From Urechis unicinctus (taxonomy: Eukaryota > Annelida > Polychaeta > Xenopneusta > Urechidae), in the NCBI GenBank assembly GCA_034190875.2, contig CM067348.1, positions 44,558,012-44,622,011 on the forward strand: a stretch of 64,000 nt of DNA. Reading direction: 5' to 3'. This document shows positions 14,411-26,720 of this stretch, in pieces. Within the stretch, counting starts at the first letter, position 1. Every line of letters starts with the position of its first letter. Made by a program: the position numbers and the translations under genes. The notes under the pieces are model-generated. The model ran no database searches, was not told where the DNA came from, and saw nothing but the letters and a program-made list of their open reading frames with translations.

Positions 14411-16093
14411 TTGAGTGCGAGGGTTGCAGCGTTGGCTGCACTGAACTTGCAACGGAGGAGTAAGCCAGACCAACTACAGATTAGCTATCAAGGACCTGCT
14501 TGGTCTCTCGTGCAGATGTGTCAACTGCACAACAGTCAGCATATTCAGCCCATTAGCCGAGAGCTCCAGAATATCTCCGACGACAACGGAAGTCTCGCCG
14601 ATATCACCCAGATAGGCAACGAAGTAAGTGACACGGAAGTACCTCATCGCTCAACGGCGAATGACCTATCCTTCTCCGTCACTGTACCCTCATTCAGCGC
14701 CCCCAACCACCCTGCTGAGGAATCATTTGAGGACGAAACTTTACCAACTCAGATCGTCGACCCCAGCCCAGTTACTTTCAAGATACTCGATAAAGGCAGC
14801 CGATGAGGGAAGTCGAAATTGGTGGATATCTTAGGCTACGCGTATTGCCTGAAAAGGGAGGGCCCTACTTCAAGCCAGTGGATTTGCAGCGTCCGTATCA
14901 GGAACCAACGATGCTACGCGGGCGTATCGCTGAGGGATGGCTCCTTCGTCCGGGGAGTTCGCAACCACATCCATCCCGCCGACCCAGGAATAGAGGTCAA
15001 GACCACTCTGAGTGCCCATGTCAAAGACAAAGCGTCCTCGCAACCATTCCGAACGGCCATGGCCCTAGTGGATGAAGTTCTCCTGCGTCTGCCTGAAAAT
15101 GCACATGAACTACCAAATCCTGCCAACCTCAAGAGGATGGCAAACCACACCCGACAGGCCACACGCTCTAAGGATCCTACGAATCTCATGTTCGAGGTAC
15201 AATATATTAGATAACTATGTACCAGGAGTAGTGAATGTTATGTAATGCTGCGTATAACACTAAGTGTACACAGTGATTGTCAGTGAGGCCCGATACTATA
15301 GGCAGTTGATTCAATTTATGTTCACTAATACTGTATTTGTTCTTGTGTTTAGCTTGCAGAAGAGCATGTCCCAACCGATTTTTTTATGAAAGATGTCGCG
15401 TTGATGACAAGAGGCACTTGCTCTTCGCGTCACCGCACCAGCTGGCTATCATGTCCTCAGCCAAAACATGGTATGTCGACGCCACCTTCAAAGTCGTTCG
15501 ACATCCGTTCACCCAACTGCTGAGTGTGCATGGCTTCATCAAGTCTGGTGATTGCATGAAGCAGGTGCCCCTTGCCTTTTGTTTGATGAGCCGGAGAAGG
15601 AAGAAGGACTACAAGAGCGTGTTCAAAGCTCTGAAGAGGTCTTTGCCTCAGGAGGCCCAGGTTGAGACAGTCGTGACAGACTTTGAAAAAGGTATATTTC
15701 TTGGCTCTTACATGGTTAGTGCTGTGGAATTTTTGGTTACGGTTCGTATTGGTTGAATTATGCAAATACAATGCTTTATGTGTGACAGGTATTTGGCAAG
15801 GCGTTCGAAAGGTGTTTGCTAACGTCCAGGTTAGAGGGTATGCCTTCCACTGGGTCCAGGCGGTATGGAAGAAGGTCCAGGATGTTGGCCTTCGTACGAC
15901 ATACACTGAGGACCCTGCTGTTTGCAAGACGATACGCCGTCTCCTCTCTCTCCCATTCCTTCCAGCGGAACACATCAAGCCTGCGTTCAAGAAATTTCAA
16001 GACCAGACCATTAACGACAGACTGCAGGAGCTCTTCGTCTACGTTTCGACCACCTGGCTCACATCAACTACCTGGGACATCGTAGTTTTGTAA
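14411..16093 (+). pseudogene. FLYWCH/MULE-type transposase, broken
   Basis: This gene would have cut and moved the MULE. The 5' open frame (to 14806) has no clear ATG. An in-frame TGA at 14804-14806 interrupts it and the same frame continues with a FLYWCH-like finger at about 14820-14995 (GYAYCLKR, WICSVR, NQRCYAG, then H-x-H). A GT-AG intron is plausible at 15197-15352. The next exon changes frame near 15385-15410. The MULE core follows: [10 protein letters not shown] (first catalytic Asp), VTDFEKG (second Asp, 15679), a second intron 15692-15788, then GYAFHWVQAVWKK. The frame stops at 16093, soon after a TTWLTSTTW phrase and before the region where the family has its final catalytic Glu. 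CGA-TGA fits a CpG transition in a CGA codon. Confidence 0.85.
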
Positions 16094-16107
16094 TCTTGGC
16101 ATGCATG

Positions 16108-16350
16108 TTGTATGAATGTTGAATAAAGAGTCCAGGTTGTATTGAGTTATATGTATGCATGTGTGCGCTTTTTTATTCTTGTTATGTATGTTTTATTAAT
16201 GTTGAATAAAGAGCCTGAGTTGTGTATGCATGTGTGCGTTTTTAGTTAATATTCCTCTATTTATTTCGAATTCTTGTTTTATTTCACTGGTTTGTTTTGA
16301 TGTATGTTTTATGAATGTTGAATAAAAGAGCCCGTGTCAAATGGAGTTAT
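16108..16350 (+). repeat. Triple direct repeat carrying poly(A) signals
   Basis: ATGTTGAATAAA recurs three times after the transposase stop, with AATAAA at 16122, 16205 and 16321. Each copy is linked to a partly shared TATGTATGCATGTGTGCG or TGTATGTTTTAT context. The copies could act as redundant poly(A) sites for the transposase transcript. Confidence 0.7.
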
Positions 16351-16452
16351 ATGTATTTTTGTTGCGCATTAAGCTTCCTCAATATTCTCTCGTTTAATTT
16401 TACAGATTTTTATAAGTGATTAATTATAACATATGCTACTGCCGTAAATATT

Positions 16453-17080
16453 ACATGCCACACATTCTTCTTGTGCTCCGTTTCTGTAGTACGCGTTTTG
16501 TTCAAGGGGTGCATCGTCCCGAGACGACGGCCCAGCCGAATGCCCTGGCCGCCGAGTCCGAACGCCTTTACAGCACTCTATCCGGGGACGATGGACGCCC
16601 GGGGGGGCACTTAATGGGATAGAGGTAGTACATATGTGCCGCGCGACGGGGTAGTTTTTTCAGCCTCTTGACTTGCACGACTGTTTTAAGCCTCATACTT
16701 GTACGACTCTTTTTGAGCTTCAATCTGTACGAGGGGTTATACATTGCATAATACCTTGTCATGCTTTTGGCCATTTTGACCTTGTACGACGGGTACGGGT
16801 TTTCGAGGTCCCGCGGCACACCCCTATGAATAAGGCCAAGTGCCCCCCCCCCCCCCCCGGGATGGACGCTGACATATTGCTTTAAATTTATTTCATATCA
16901 AGATAATAAATTCATTAATACGTTTCCTCTATTGAATGAAATATGTAGCATTCAATATATTCCTTTCTGTAAAACATGGGCGTAGCATTTCGGGGGCGAA
17001 ATGACCCGGGGGCGAACTGTCCCAGCGGTGGCGAACTGACCAGGGGGCGAACCGTCCCGGGGGCGAACTGGCCCGATACC
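16453..17080 (-). repeat. MULE right terminal inverted repeat (interrupted)
   Basis: Inverse partner of 13927-14250. It is split by a 262-bp insertion at 16599-16860. The outer part carries more GGGCGAACTG-type subrepeats than the left end, so the two ends differ in subrepeat number. Confidence 0.85.
16599..16860. mobile_element. Nested 262-bp non-autonomous element (MITE-like)
   Basis: Flanked by direct repeats GATGGACGC (16590-16598 and 16861-16869). Its ends are inverted: CC, a G run, CACTT at the left, and AAGTG, a C run, GG at the right. The run is 7 at the left and 16 at the right. It has no coding capacity. Inside are three or four phrases built on 'ttgtacgac' separated by T-rich stretches. 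The left MULE inverted repeat lacks it, so the empty site is visible in the same element. The 9-bp duplication suggests mobilisation by a MULE-type transposase. Confidence 0.8.
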
Positions 17081-17089
17081 GTCAAACTT
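17081..17089 (+). repeat. 9-bp target-site duplication, right (GTCAAACTT)
   Basis: Exact copy of 13918-13926, immediately outside the right inverted repeat. Confidence 0.85.
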
Positions 17090-20000
17090 ACAAGATTAGG
17101 GCCTCACGGTGCAATGATTTTGTTTTGTTATTTCGTATAAAGTGTAGCGTAAATTCAGTAGAACATCTTATCCTATCATTATACCACCTTTCGATCTCTA
17201 TTCAGTTACGGGTGGATAAAAGAGTGAGATATTTGTCATCAATCCACATCTTAGAAAGGGCAAAGGGAATAAGCTTGCTATTTTCCTCCAAACACGAACG
17301 ACGAAATAATCATTGAGTCGCTTCATCTAGCGGGACTTAAGGGAGGTCTTAGCTAGAAATGTCAGGAACATAAGAATATACTACTTATCAGTTATAACAT
17401 AAGCTATGATACTTCGTTGGGTGCAATCTGCCTTTTGACATTTGTGTTAGTTAGATGAACAACCTGTGATGCTATTTGACGATGGCCGATCTGCTTCGTG
17501 TTCAAATGCGATTATACCTGAATCAAAACAAAAAGTTTCGGTTCAATCAGGTTAGGATTTTGTGTGGCTTAAATGTTTGAAATTAACTGTATGTACTCTC
17601 AATTAAATTTAGAGAGCTGACATTTGATCTGTACATAAATATCTTCTAATATCGGCATTACAAGAAAGCGAAAAGCATACTCCAATGGCACAGAATGTTT
17701 ATCTTGTAGGTACAACGCTTTATCACAGATATGTGTGTATTAATTCATAGGCTTTTACTGCCAAATAATTGTTCCATTCAAATATGTCAACTAAGTCGAT
17801 ATAATTGATGCTAATCAAGTTACATACTGGAGATAATGTTTTTGATGTAACAAACCCCTCATGAAACAATCATATGTCGAGAGACACTGTAGACATTTGC
17901 ATTAGTGCGCTTGTTGTAAGAATACAAAAGTTATGACCTGAATATATAAGAAGCCAATTATAGGAAAGCAATGAACTAAAAACACATCGCTGGCTATAGT
18001 CATATTACAATACGAAAGAAAATCGACCAGCCAATCAATAAAGTATGCTGCGTACGCTGATTGATGAATTGCGCGGCAAACAATGGCATTTCATCAATAG
18101 TGTGCACAAATAAAATAACATAATCGTAATTGTGAGACGGTATTATTGGTACCCTAATGTCATAGGTATAGCAGATTTATTTCATAGTAAATTTATAGAC
18201 ATAAGTTAAATTCAATCTTGCTTATTTTTGAAGAAGTCGAAGGCAACCGACAAAATGCTGGGTAAGAATGTTTTTAGTGTTGGATTTGTTATTAAGCAAG
18301 TAATCAAGGTGGGTCACATTAAAACAGATAATGCTGTATAATATTTTGTCCAATGTGTGTTAGTTAGAGAAACAAGAGCTAAAATTAATTGACCAAAGAC
18401 CAAATTACCTAATAAGGCATCTCTTGAAGCAGTTACTGTGCGGCATAATGAATTGGGGTAGATTTCTTCTTTCAACGTTTCGAAAAACAAAGCAACACGA
18501 AAGCCGTGTTCGCACAGTAGGTGCAACATGCACATACAACTTATATGCATGATGTAACGCTTGTAATTAACTGAACGCAATAATAAGCAGTAACAATATT
18601 TATTCACGCAATTCAATTCCGATTAAATTCCATTTATTCTTTCAGATCAGAACAGCTTTCAATATGCGTGTTCGCGCAACAAGCGCGACTGTATTTACGT
18701 TCTATCGAGCAATTGCATCACGTCCTGGCCTGTGTAATATTGTAATATACGTCCTCCGCTTAGTCTCAATTATGGCTTGACGTTCAGAGCTCTATTTATG
18801 GATTAAGGTAAATAATTATAAAGATTTTATTAAAACTACATTTACCATAGCTGTAGTCATAACAATCTGGCTAGCAGTACACGGGATGCAATGTTCTTCA
18901 AAATCTAGAATCAGATGTTAGTGAGTCTCGAGAATCTTCTATGTTCAGTAAGGCTTTTGGACTGAAATAATATCCGCAGAATTAATAGATTGCCCTGTCT
19001 GATATTCATTATATATGAGAATATACTAGAACGTTTCCAAAGAATAGTGCTTTTCATTTTGCAATCATTCACATAATTTACAGCAGTATTGAAACTTTGT
19101 TGCACCTGCTCACAAATGTATGGCATAAATCCATCTACTGCAGTTATCAACTATGTGCCTAACATCCCACAACCTAGACGCTCGATCATATTTCATCTGT
19201 ACTATTTATCATGTAAGTCCATACAACACTACTTTATTATCTTGATTTGTGGCATGATGTTTTTAGATAGCCGCTAGTATCTTCAAGGGCATGAATTAAG
19301 TAGATGAATTAACATTATATATTCAATTAGGAATATTCGTCTATTTTCGCATTTGCCTAGTAAGTATTTAAGTGGATGCTCATTTATATCCCGCTGCAAT
19401 AATCGAGCTGAACTGAAAAGTTCATGTTGAATCAAATTAACCTAACATATGGGTGTGTCTCAATAAAATCGGGAGGCACTTGAGCTCAAGATGTATTATG
19501 AGTGGAATTTAAGTTCTCTGTAAAAAGCTTTACAGTAAAAGACAACGAATGCAAACTGATAAGTTGGGCCTCAACAAATCCCCTTATGTATGTGTGTAGT
19601 TTCCATTATAGAATGCTGCACGTTAAAATTTGAATATAATCAGAGAGGAAAAGTCAAATAACAGTACACCTATGATGTTTTCCCTGTTTATGTCCCTCAG
19701 GATGTAGCATTTATACATAAAGATGAGGCAACGTCAATAACAAACGAAAAGCGATGAGCTATTTAATGGTCAGAAATGGCTTTTTGTGGTCATGCCGATA
19801 GTCATCTAGCTCCTTCCTGAGTGCTGGCGCTCGATAACAGCAATGTAAAGTAAGGATTCGGCTAGCTTGGAAAGCTTTTCTTGCTAATCTAGGACCAGTA
19901 GCATCTCTTACCTCACATTAATGTACATTGGTACATGAGTAACAAATACGGCCTCTGCATTGTGGATGGATTGCCCGCAAAACAACTTTCCATATTGATG

Positions 20001-20227
20001 TTGAGTGATTTCTTACGGATTTAATGAACGGAAATCTATCTAATTCAATACCTACATTGCCAGTACCACCGATTTCTTATTGAGATCAAGGCACTATCAC
20101 GTACATAGTTTGAGAAAACAAGTAGCACTATCACGTAACACCTGCGTACGGGCTTAAAGTATAAGAAAGATAAGTAGCATATTTGTAACATGAACACCTG
20201 CGTCGAGATGAATATCACGGGCTTAAA
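17090..20227. other. Non-coding stretch, nothing recognised
   Basis: About 3.1 kb with only chance-size ORFs, no terminal repeats and no similarity I could see to other parts of the window. Confidence 0.45.
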
Positions 20228-20805
20228 GTATAAAGAAGATATGCAACAGAACACGTTTGTTTGATTGACACGGACCTTATCAGCTTATTGGAGGGCGTAA
20301 CCGAACCCATATCGCGTTAGCTCTGTCTTATCAACATTCAAAGTGATTGCCTGACAACTAATTAGTTGAGCACACCCCGCGATTACAAAGCCAAGACACT
20401 CCTAGCTAGAACCCATATCGCGTTCATGCTCTCCAATACTTCATAAACGGAATCGTTTTAAGCCAAGCACAAACGAAACTCTTTGATGGAATGCGTATCA
20501 TTAATTGAAACACATATCGGTGGCTGGTTACTTTAAATGGTAGACAAATCTATTTGGGGAGCTTGGCGCCCTGAACCTTGCGACGCTATAGACAAATATT
20601 GTTTTATGCAGTGTTTCTGTGTTATAGTCCAATGTGTTACCTGGATCAAAGCAACATATCGTGTTTGCTTTCTGTAAAACTAAAAAGACATCAAAGGCAA
20701 GTAGTTGCATTGACGATCAAAGCGTTCGGCTGGCCTTATATAGATGTATTTAAGAAAAAAAACTTAATGCGATCCCAGTGTCTGTCTTTGAAGTGCCTAG
20801 TGGCT
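20228..20805 (+). repeat. Duplicated locus, copy 2, first segment
   Basis: Matches the 9640-10175 part of copy 1. Examples are 'tgattgacacggacctta', 'atcggtggctggtta', 'tctatttggggagc', 'acatcaaaggcaagta' and 'gcgatcccagtgtc'. Similarity stops at about 20805, inside a sentence that continues uninterrupted in copy 1. Confidence 0.8.
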
Positions 20806-23800
20806 CACTAATCTATTCAGGGCGTTTTGCGCGCTGAGCGTTGTTAACGCTGTGTTTTCCAGATTTTTTCGCAGTATACCTAGCATGGAGATTGTTAGAA
20901 ATATGCTACAGTTGACCGTGATTGGCGGTGTGGGGTGTGAAATGCAAGCACTGACTTGTAAAACTATTTCGCCAATATCATTTAACGCCAGCTTTTCTAC
21001 TTTTCAATACAATTGTAAAATAAATTAATGATAAACACAAATTATATAAAGCTTCATATTGCCACGTTGTTCCCGATTCAAATATATTCTTCATTTAATG
21101 AATCACCGAATTAATATTGTAGAATAATACTGAAGCAAATTTAACAATGCACTGCATTACAGCTCATTAATGTATGACAGGAAATACAAGCAAGGTACTC
21201 CTGTACATAATGCTAAACATGTTGAATATCACAATTGGTGCTTTAATGTAGCAAGTGAGCCTTTAAGCAGCAATATTACTTACACATGTGGCTAATATAA
21301 GCGCTACATATCTAGGATCACTGCTTAATATCATCGGAAACGATCAGGTACACAATGTTGCTTATAGAGACTCTGGAATGTACCATGATATTGTGGATAT
21401 GGTGTTTGCAAATGTCAATGTCTGTGTATGTTTTAACGCAAAATATAGAATAGTGCTCAAGCTGGATGAAACAATTAAGTATGATTACTGATTCCCAGTC
21501 ATCATGCAAGAATAATCTCCCTCAATTTCTTCTGGGAATATGTATTGAAAGTATTCTACTTCCAGTCAGATCTGAAATTTAGGAGGTATTTATTGCTAAG
21601 ACAATAAACCTTTAAGAAGATGTTTGTTGAAGTTTGTTTTAACACTAGGTAATTCATATATAACCGCTTGACAAAACAACAATCTTTCGCCAGAAGCAGT
21701 CACAGCAGAAAAAATTGCATTTTTAGGTCAAGATCACACAAAACATGTTTGCAATATGAGCAATGATAAATCAACCTTCTAGTTGCTTGCATGGACACTC
21801 TCCAATTTCAATCACTCTATTGTGGTGCTGTTTTCAAGTTTAACAAACAGCGGTGAATTATGAACACATTAAGGAAACAAATACTGCTTACATAAGGTTG
21901 ATATTATACACACAAGCTACAATAAAACAAGCTTTTTTGCACAACTGAAAAATTCTCTATCGTTCTAAAGTTCAGAGGTATTAAATTACTTTGTGTTTTA
22001 TTTGTCTGGATTGTTTATAGTTTTGTCAGTTTAAATGCTACACAGTGTTTACATAAAGAAGATTTATTTATCGAATACCCGTGACTGATGACTGATTATT
22101 TCTTAGAAGAAATGTACTTGCACTTTGCTCAGCAACAAACAACTCAACACTTTAGGCGTTGACCATGCAGTGTGGTTATTTATAATGATGTGAGGGTCAA
22201 TTGTACTTTGCAAGTATGTTGTGCTAAGGTTAAGAGCTCCACTTGATATGGCTTGTTACGATATAGCAACCGTTGGAAACCATTTAACAATGTGTCGTCT
22301 TGATAGTAGACGCGCACTTGAACAACTCCTTGGCCACGCGAGTCCCAATCAATCCTTTGATGCAGCCACGGCGCTTCAGAGATGAAAGGTAACAACTTGC
22401 GCTTGTGAGACCACAGCACACTTTGATGTTCTCAAAGATACACCATTGTTGTGTATTTATAGAGTGTATGTGGAGCTGATGCTTAATCGTACCTGCTTGC
22501 CAACAGGCATTTGCAAACAAGCACCGACTTGCGAGGATTATGTTCATTAATGCAGATTTTCTAGACAACTGGCGCCGTAAATGTTTACTTGCAATTAGAT
22601 TGATGATTTTACTTGATATACACAACGTACCGTGTTTGCTCGTTGGTATACATGTATCAAATTGTAAACATTTAAGGGTGGTGTTAGAGGGAAATTTAAG
22701 CATATCATAAGTTGCAGAAACGTATTGCATCAACAGAAACATACAGGCAATTTTCCGATACGGGTAGTACAGCGTTATTTAAAAGACCACCCATTATCAG
22801 GAATGGTTGTATGAGTTAGCTGTAGCAGATGGTAAATAAAGAGGCAGCACGACGCCATAAATTGCTTAACAACAAGTGCTTGTATATCTCATAGTACATT
22901 TCAGAGTTATGTACTCGGTGTAGTTCTGTGATCTATCGCATGCTGCCGACAGCAATAGAAGCGGACATATTCTAGACTCAGTTGCAGTATCTGAGTAGCT
23001 AATTCTGTGTAACTAAAGACTGGGCGTGAACTTTCTGCAATGATCTCTTATATTCGCCATTTTCATTCGATTTCGACGAGTATAACAACTGTATCAAATA
23101 GCGTTTTAGCCATTTGTTAGATCAAGTAACCACCTCAATAATATAAACAGTGGAGAACTGTCAAGTGTTTGCAATTTTGTGTGATATCTTTTCCCTTCGT
23201 AGCTCGGCCTTGTCATTGTTCATTTACCAGTTAGGACAGTGAGATGTAAAATGGCCGTATTTGGCACTAGCTTTATAAGCGGCATTGTGACGACCTTACA
23301 AATGGCAGTAGTTGGGCTATTTTTTGCCGTGAAACCGCTTTTTGCGAGCAAACCAAAGCATCATAAACTTCAACTTATAATTTTTAACTGTCACTGTGAT
23401 TTGGACGAAATTTAGTTATTCTAGAATGTGATCTATAAAAGACATTACCCTATAAGTGCCCCGATTTCATACTTATACATGCTTGTATTATTCTTCCGCT
23501 GCTTAAATCCTAAATTAGACGTATTTGCATTTTAATTGTCGACATCATCAATAGTGTAATATGCTTTTGTAGTGATAACAACCACACCTGTTCAGTAGCC
23601 AAAACGCATTACCGTTGCTTTGTGTCGGTATGAACCAAATTATACATAACAAATATGCCTGGCGGCTTCGTATGTAATAGTCAAAAGTGTCGGCGAGTGG
23701 GTTATATCATCGTTGGGAGTTATTAAAATTCAATGTATGGCGCGTGTGCTCGATCCTTGTAAATGCGAAAAGTTAGTGTGTCGCTTCGGTTGTGTGCCGC

Positions 23801-24784
23801 TTATAATTAATAAATGCTGCACAGAAATTTACATCTCATCCGTGAAGCACAATATTGCCTTTCTAGATCAAATACGCTGGATGCCCAGGTTAAGATTACG
23901 CGTATTCTAGGTTGCCTTCTCTGTCATGAAGATAAAACGTGCCATATGGCACGCATATCCCCGGTTGCCAATTGAATATGCTTTGCATAGTAATGAAGAA
24001 CTTTTGCTATTACCCAGCTCAAGTGACGTACTTGGAACAACTAAGTTGGTATATGTTCAGTGCACCCCGATGCATTCTCAGATTGGGATTGGGTTAGCCG
24101 TAGTCGTTGACATCAAACACATGTGAATAGTTAGAGAGAAATAAGCGTGTGTTATTTATATGCGACACCGAACGTGTGTAATAATCAAGTTTGGCCGCTA
24201 AAATATAGGCCCTGTAGACATCATTCGTCGACAAATATGCCAGACTATTTCTTTGTCGCATTTACTACACTACTGTCTATTAGCCAATAATAAACAGATT
24301 GTATAGAACGAAGACTTGTTAATTCTCAACTACGCTAAGTGCTCTTAAGTGGGGGCACAGCGATTGTTCTGCAGTGGATAAAAAAGATTGGAATGAGCAA
24401 CGTCAGTTGCAAGTCAAACAGATATAATACTTAAATGTGACGATTTATAGCTAAGGGAAGGTTTGGTACACATAGCTATTTTGTTTGCCTCGTTTATTGC
24501 CTCTCTGATCGGTTTCATTCTGATCAGCAAAAGTGGATTGTCAGAGATTCTGAGCCTCGTTGTTGGAAGTGGCAGAAACAAAACATGTCTGATATAAATA
24601 TTAACCACTGCTGCTAAGCAATGGTAAAGGATCCCTATAACATGATATCAGCATTGCGCTCTGGAAATAAATGGCAACTTGTATTATTATGGACACGGCT
24701 ACCTTTGATCTGAAGTGTTGCTAAATATATAATGCGGTTGGATTACGAAATCGATCAGTTGCCAAACGTGCCTGGTTGAATACA
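20806..24784. other. About 4-kb insertion splitting duplicated copy 2
   Basis: Copy 1 runs straight from GATCCCAGTGTC into GTAGAACTGAGAG, but here about 4 kb separates them. Its ends show no clear long inverted or direct repeats, only a weak shared GTGCCT. No ORF in it was recognised; the largest open frame (152 codons, minus, 22284-22742) has no domain. It is either an unclassified insertion or sequence lost from copy 1. Confidence 0.6.
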
Positions 24785-25290
24785 CGTAGAACTGAGAGTT
24801 GCTTATCCGTATATACTATTATTGAACGGCTGCGAGCAAAAGACGAACGAGACCGATGTGCAAAGGCACATCCAGCAGCAACGGTTTTTCTGGGATCGAA
24901 ATTCGAAAATCTAATTTTGTTCCCCTAAACACAACACGACCACCCCCAAGCTCATTGAAGTCCGCTCTCTTAACCAACGCCTTAACGCGAAATCCAGTAA
25001 ACCTTTTAAAAAGATGCAGGTTATTATCGGCTTCAAAGGAATGTTAGCGGCACGCAAGCATACATTAGGTATGTGACCCAGGGTTTAATGAAATCTGGCC
25101 AACACACGAGAGAAGAAATATTAACATGGTTATACACCCTGCCGGGTTTTAGAAAATAATCATACAATCACACTCTCTTTATCCATGCAATTTATTGCCT
25201 TGTGTTCATGAAACCCCTGTTGTACTTGATATATCTTTCTTATTTATTTCACACAATAAAAACTGCATTTAGTTTGCTCTCGTATAATGT
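24785..25290 (+). repeat. Duplicated locus, copy 2, second segment
   Basis: Matches about 10180-10740 of copy 1: 'gtagaactgagagttgctta', 'gatgtgcaaaggcacatcc', 'ttattatcggctt', 'aaatctggcca', 'ggttttagaaaataatca' and 'tagtttgctctc'. Confidence 0.85.
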
Positions 25291-26030
25291 ATGTTTCCAC
25301 TCTGCGACCATTGTAGAGGAAGGAACTCTTCTAAAACTTTTCAGGGGCGACATTGATATATGATTCATATCTTGTTGCTGCCGATCGTACAACTTAATTT
25401 GCACAAGGACCAAGATTTCAACTGTGTTAGGAATCACAAGCTAGCTCCTCTTATCATTTTGGTCGAAACAATCACTGATTATTGCATAATGACGTATGAT
25501 AACTACAACACGATTCGTTGATGAGATTTAAATGTAAACTTGCATTTGGTATGATATAACTTCGCATTTAGTTAGACATCTGTACCGTATTACAATGCAT
25601 GCTAAAGTATTTCGGCGCATGCGCAAGTATCTGGCTACAATTTACTCATATTTTGGCTTATGTAAACCTCAACCCATTGCTTTTATCACATTTATAGATG
25701 TAGTTCAAGCAATACAATTACGCATGTATCTATCCCCGGGTAGCCGTTTATAGATCCATGTTCTCAGTCATTAGGCTCAACTGTAGTCCTTCAAGCAATG
25801 AGAACAAGCGTGCCTACGCATGTATCTATCCGAGCCGTTTGGCAATCATATAAATAAAGTCATAGGGGCAACCCTACGCCTAAGTTCGTGTTCTTTACAC
25901 ATCCTGTGTCGTCAGATTCACAATACTATTGGTTATAGCCCACTTGGTCGTGTCTCTATCAATGACTCAGATAAACGTAATGGTTGAAGTGGCGCGGCGT
26001 CAGTGTGAATTACAGCTGGCACCTGGTTAA
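25291..26030. other. About 0.74-kb insertion splitting duplicated copy 2
   Basis: Sequence absent from the matching point of copy 1 (near 10745). It contains a short internal direct repeat, 'acgcatgtatctatcc', at about 25721 and 25818. No terminal repeats or ORF were recognised. Confidence 0.55.
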
Positions 26031-26720
26031 CGAGTTCATCTTGTTCATTTACAAAGTCATTGTGCGTCCGTTGTTATCGTAATGTACCCATCCTCGACAT
26101 TAACAAATAATCGTAAATTTCAAAATAAAGGTTACGCTCATATAAAGCATTGGTTGTAAGTTAAGGCAATACTTCGAGCTATTGCATCACGTCATCAAAT
26201 TATCTGCAAGTGGCTTGGTATCGCACGTACAATGGTAATCATTTAATCTTTTGAAAATGCAGCTTTTTAGATTATAAGGAAAGTATAGGGCTAAACGGCA
26301 CACTACCAGTGGCTAATATGATGCCTTACATCATTTTCGCATTATCAAATACGTGAGCTATGTAACATGCTTCCGGACGAATTATAATATTGCATCAATT
26401 TGCACAGGGACCCAGTATGTAAAAAAGCAGATTACAAACGATTCTGCAGGCGGCGAGTCTAAAATACAATTAGACCAACGTACAATCCTTCAGTATGAGA
26501 TGCAGTATTGGAACTAGCGTAGATCACTTTATGCCGAGAAACGTTAGCGTAATGCACCAATACCTAACACGAGAGAAAATAGAAGCGATGTTGTAGAAAC
26601 CTCAAGAATACCTCGCAATATTGTGAGAAAAAAAATGATACTAGATGATATTTTCTATGGATCAATGTCGACTTTTATTTTGAACTGATTGACGCTTTGA
26701 TGTTGATAAAAAAAGATTAT
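26031..26720 (+). repeat. Duplicated locus, copy 2, third segment
   Basis: Matches about 10755-11435 of copy 1: 'gtaatgtacccat', 'aagtggcttggtat', 'tttttagattataagg', 'ggctaaacggcacac', 'acgtacaatccttc' and 'agaatacctcgcaatattgt'. Confidence 0.85.

Larger units (their letters stand above)
13927..17080 (+). mobile_element. Mutator-like (MULE) DNA transposon, about 3.15 kb, defective
   Basis: The ends are long inverted repeats beginning GGT(T/A)(G/T)CGGG(T/C)CAGTTCGCC and flanked by the 9-bp direct repeat GTCAAACTT. Between them lies a plus-strand gene with a FLYWCH-type zinc finger and a MULE transposase core. The coding region has an in-frame TGA, at least one frameshift, and ends before the expected last catalytic acid, so the copy should not be autonomous. 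A smaller element sits inside the right inverted repeat. The TSD, inverted repeats and transposase family all agree, so the family call is firm. Confidence 0.9.

Noticed and set aside
15457-15990. 177-codon minus-strand ORF inside the MULE
   Set aside because: Shadow of the plus-strand transposase, which has clear motifs.
22284-22742. 152-codon minus-strand ORF
   Set aside because: No recognisable domain or homologue, and it lies in the unclassified insertion; treated as chance.
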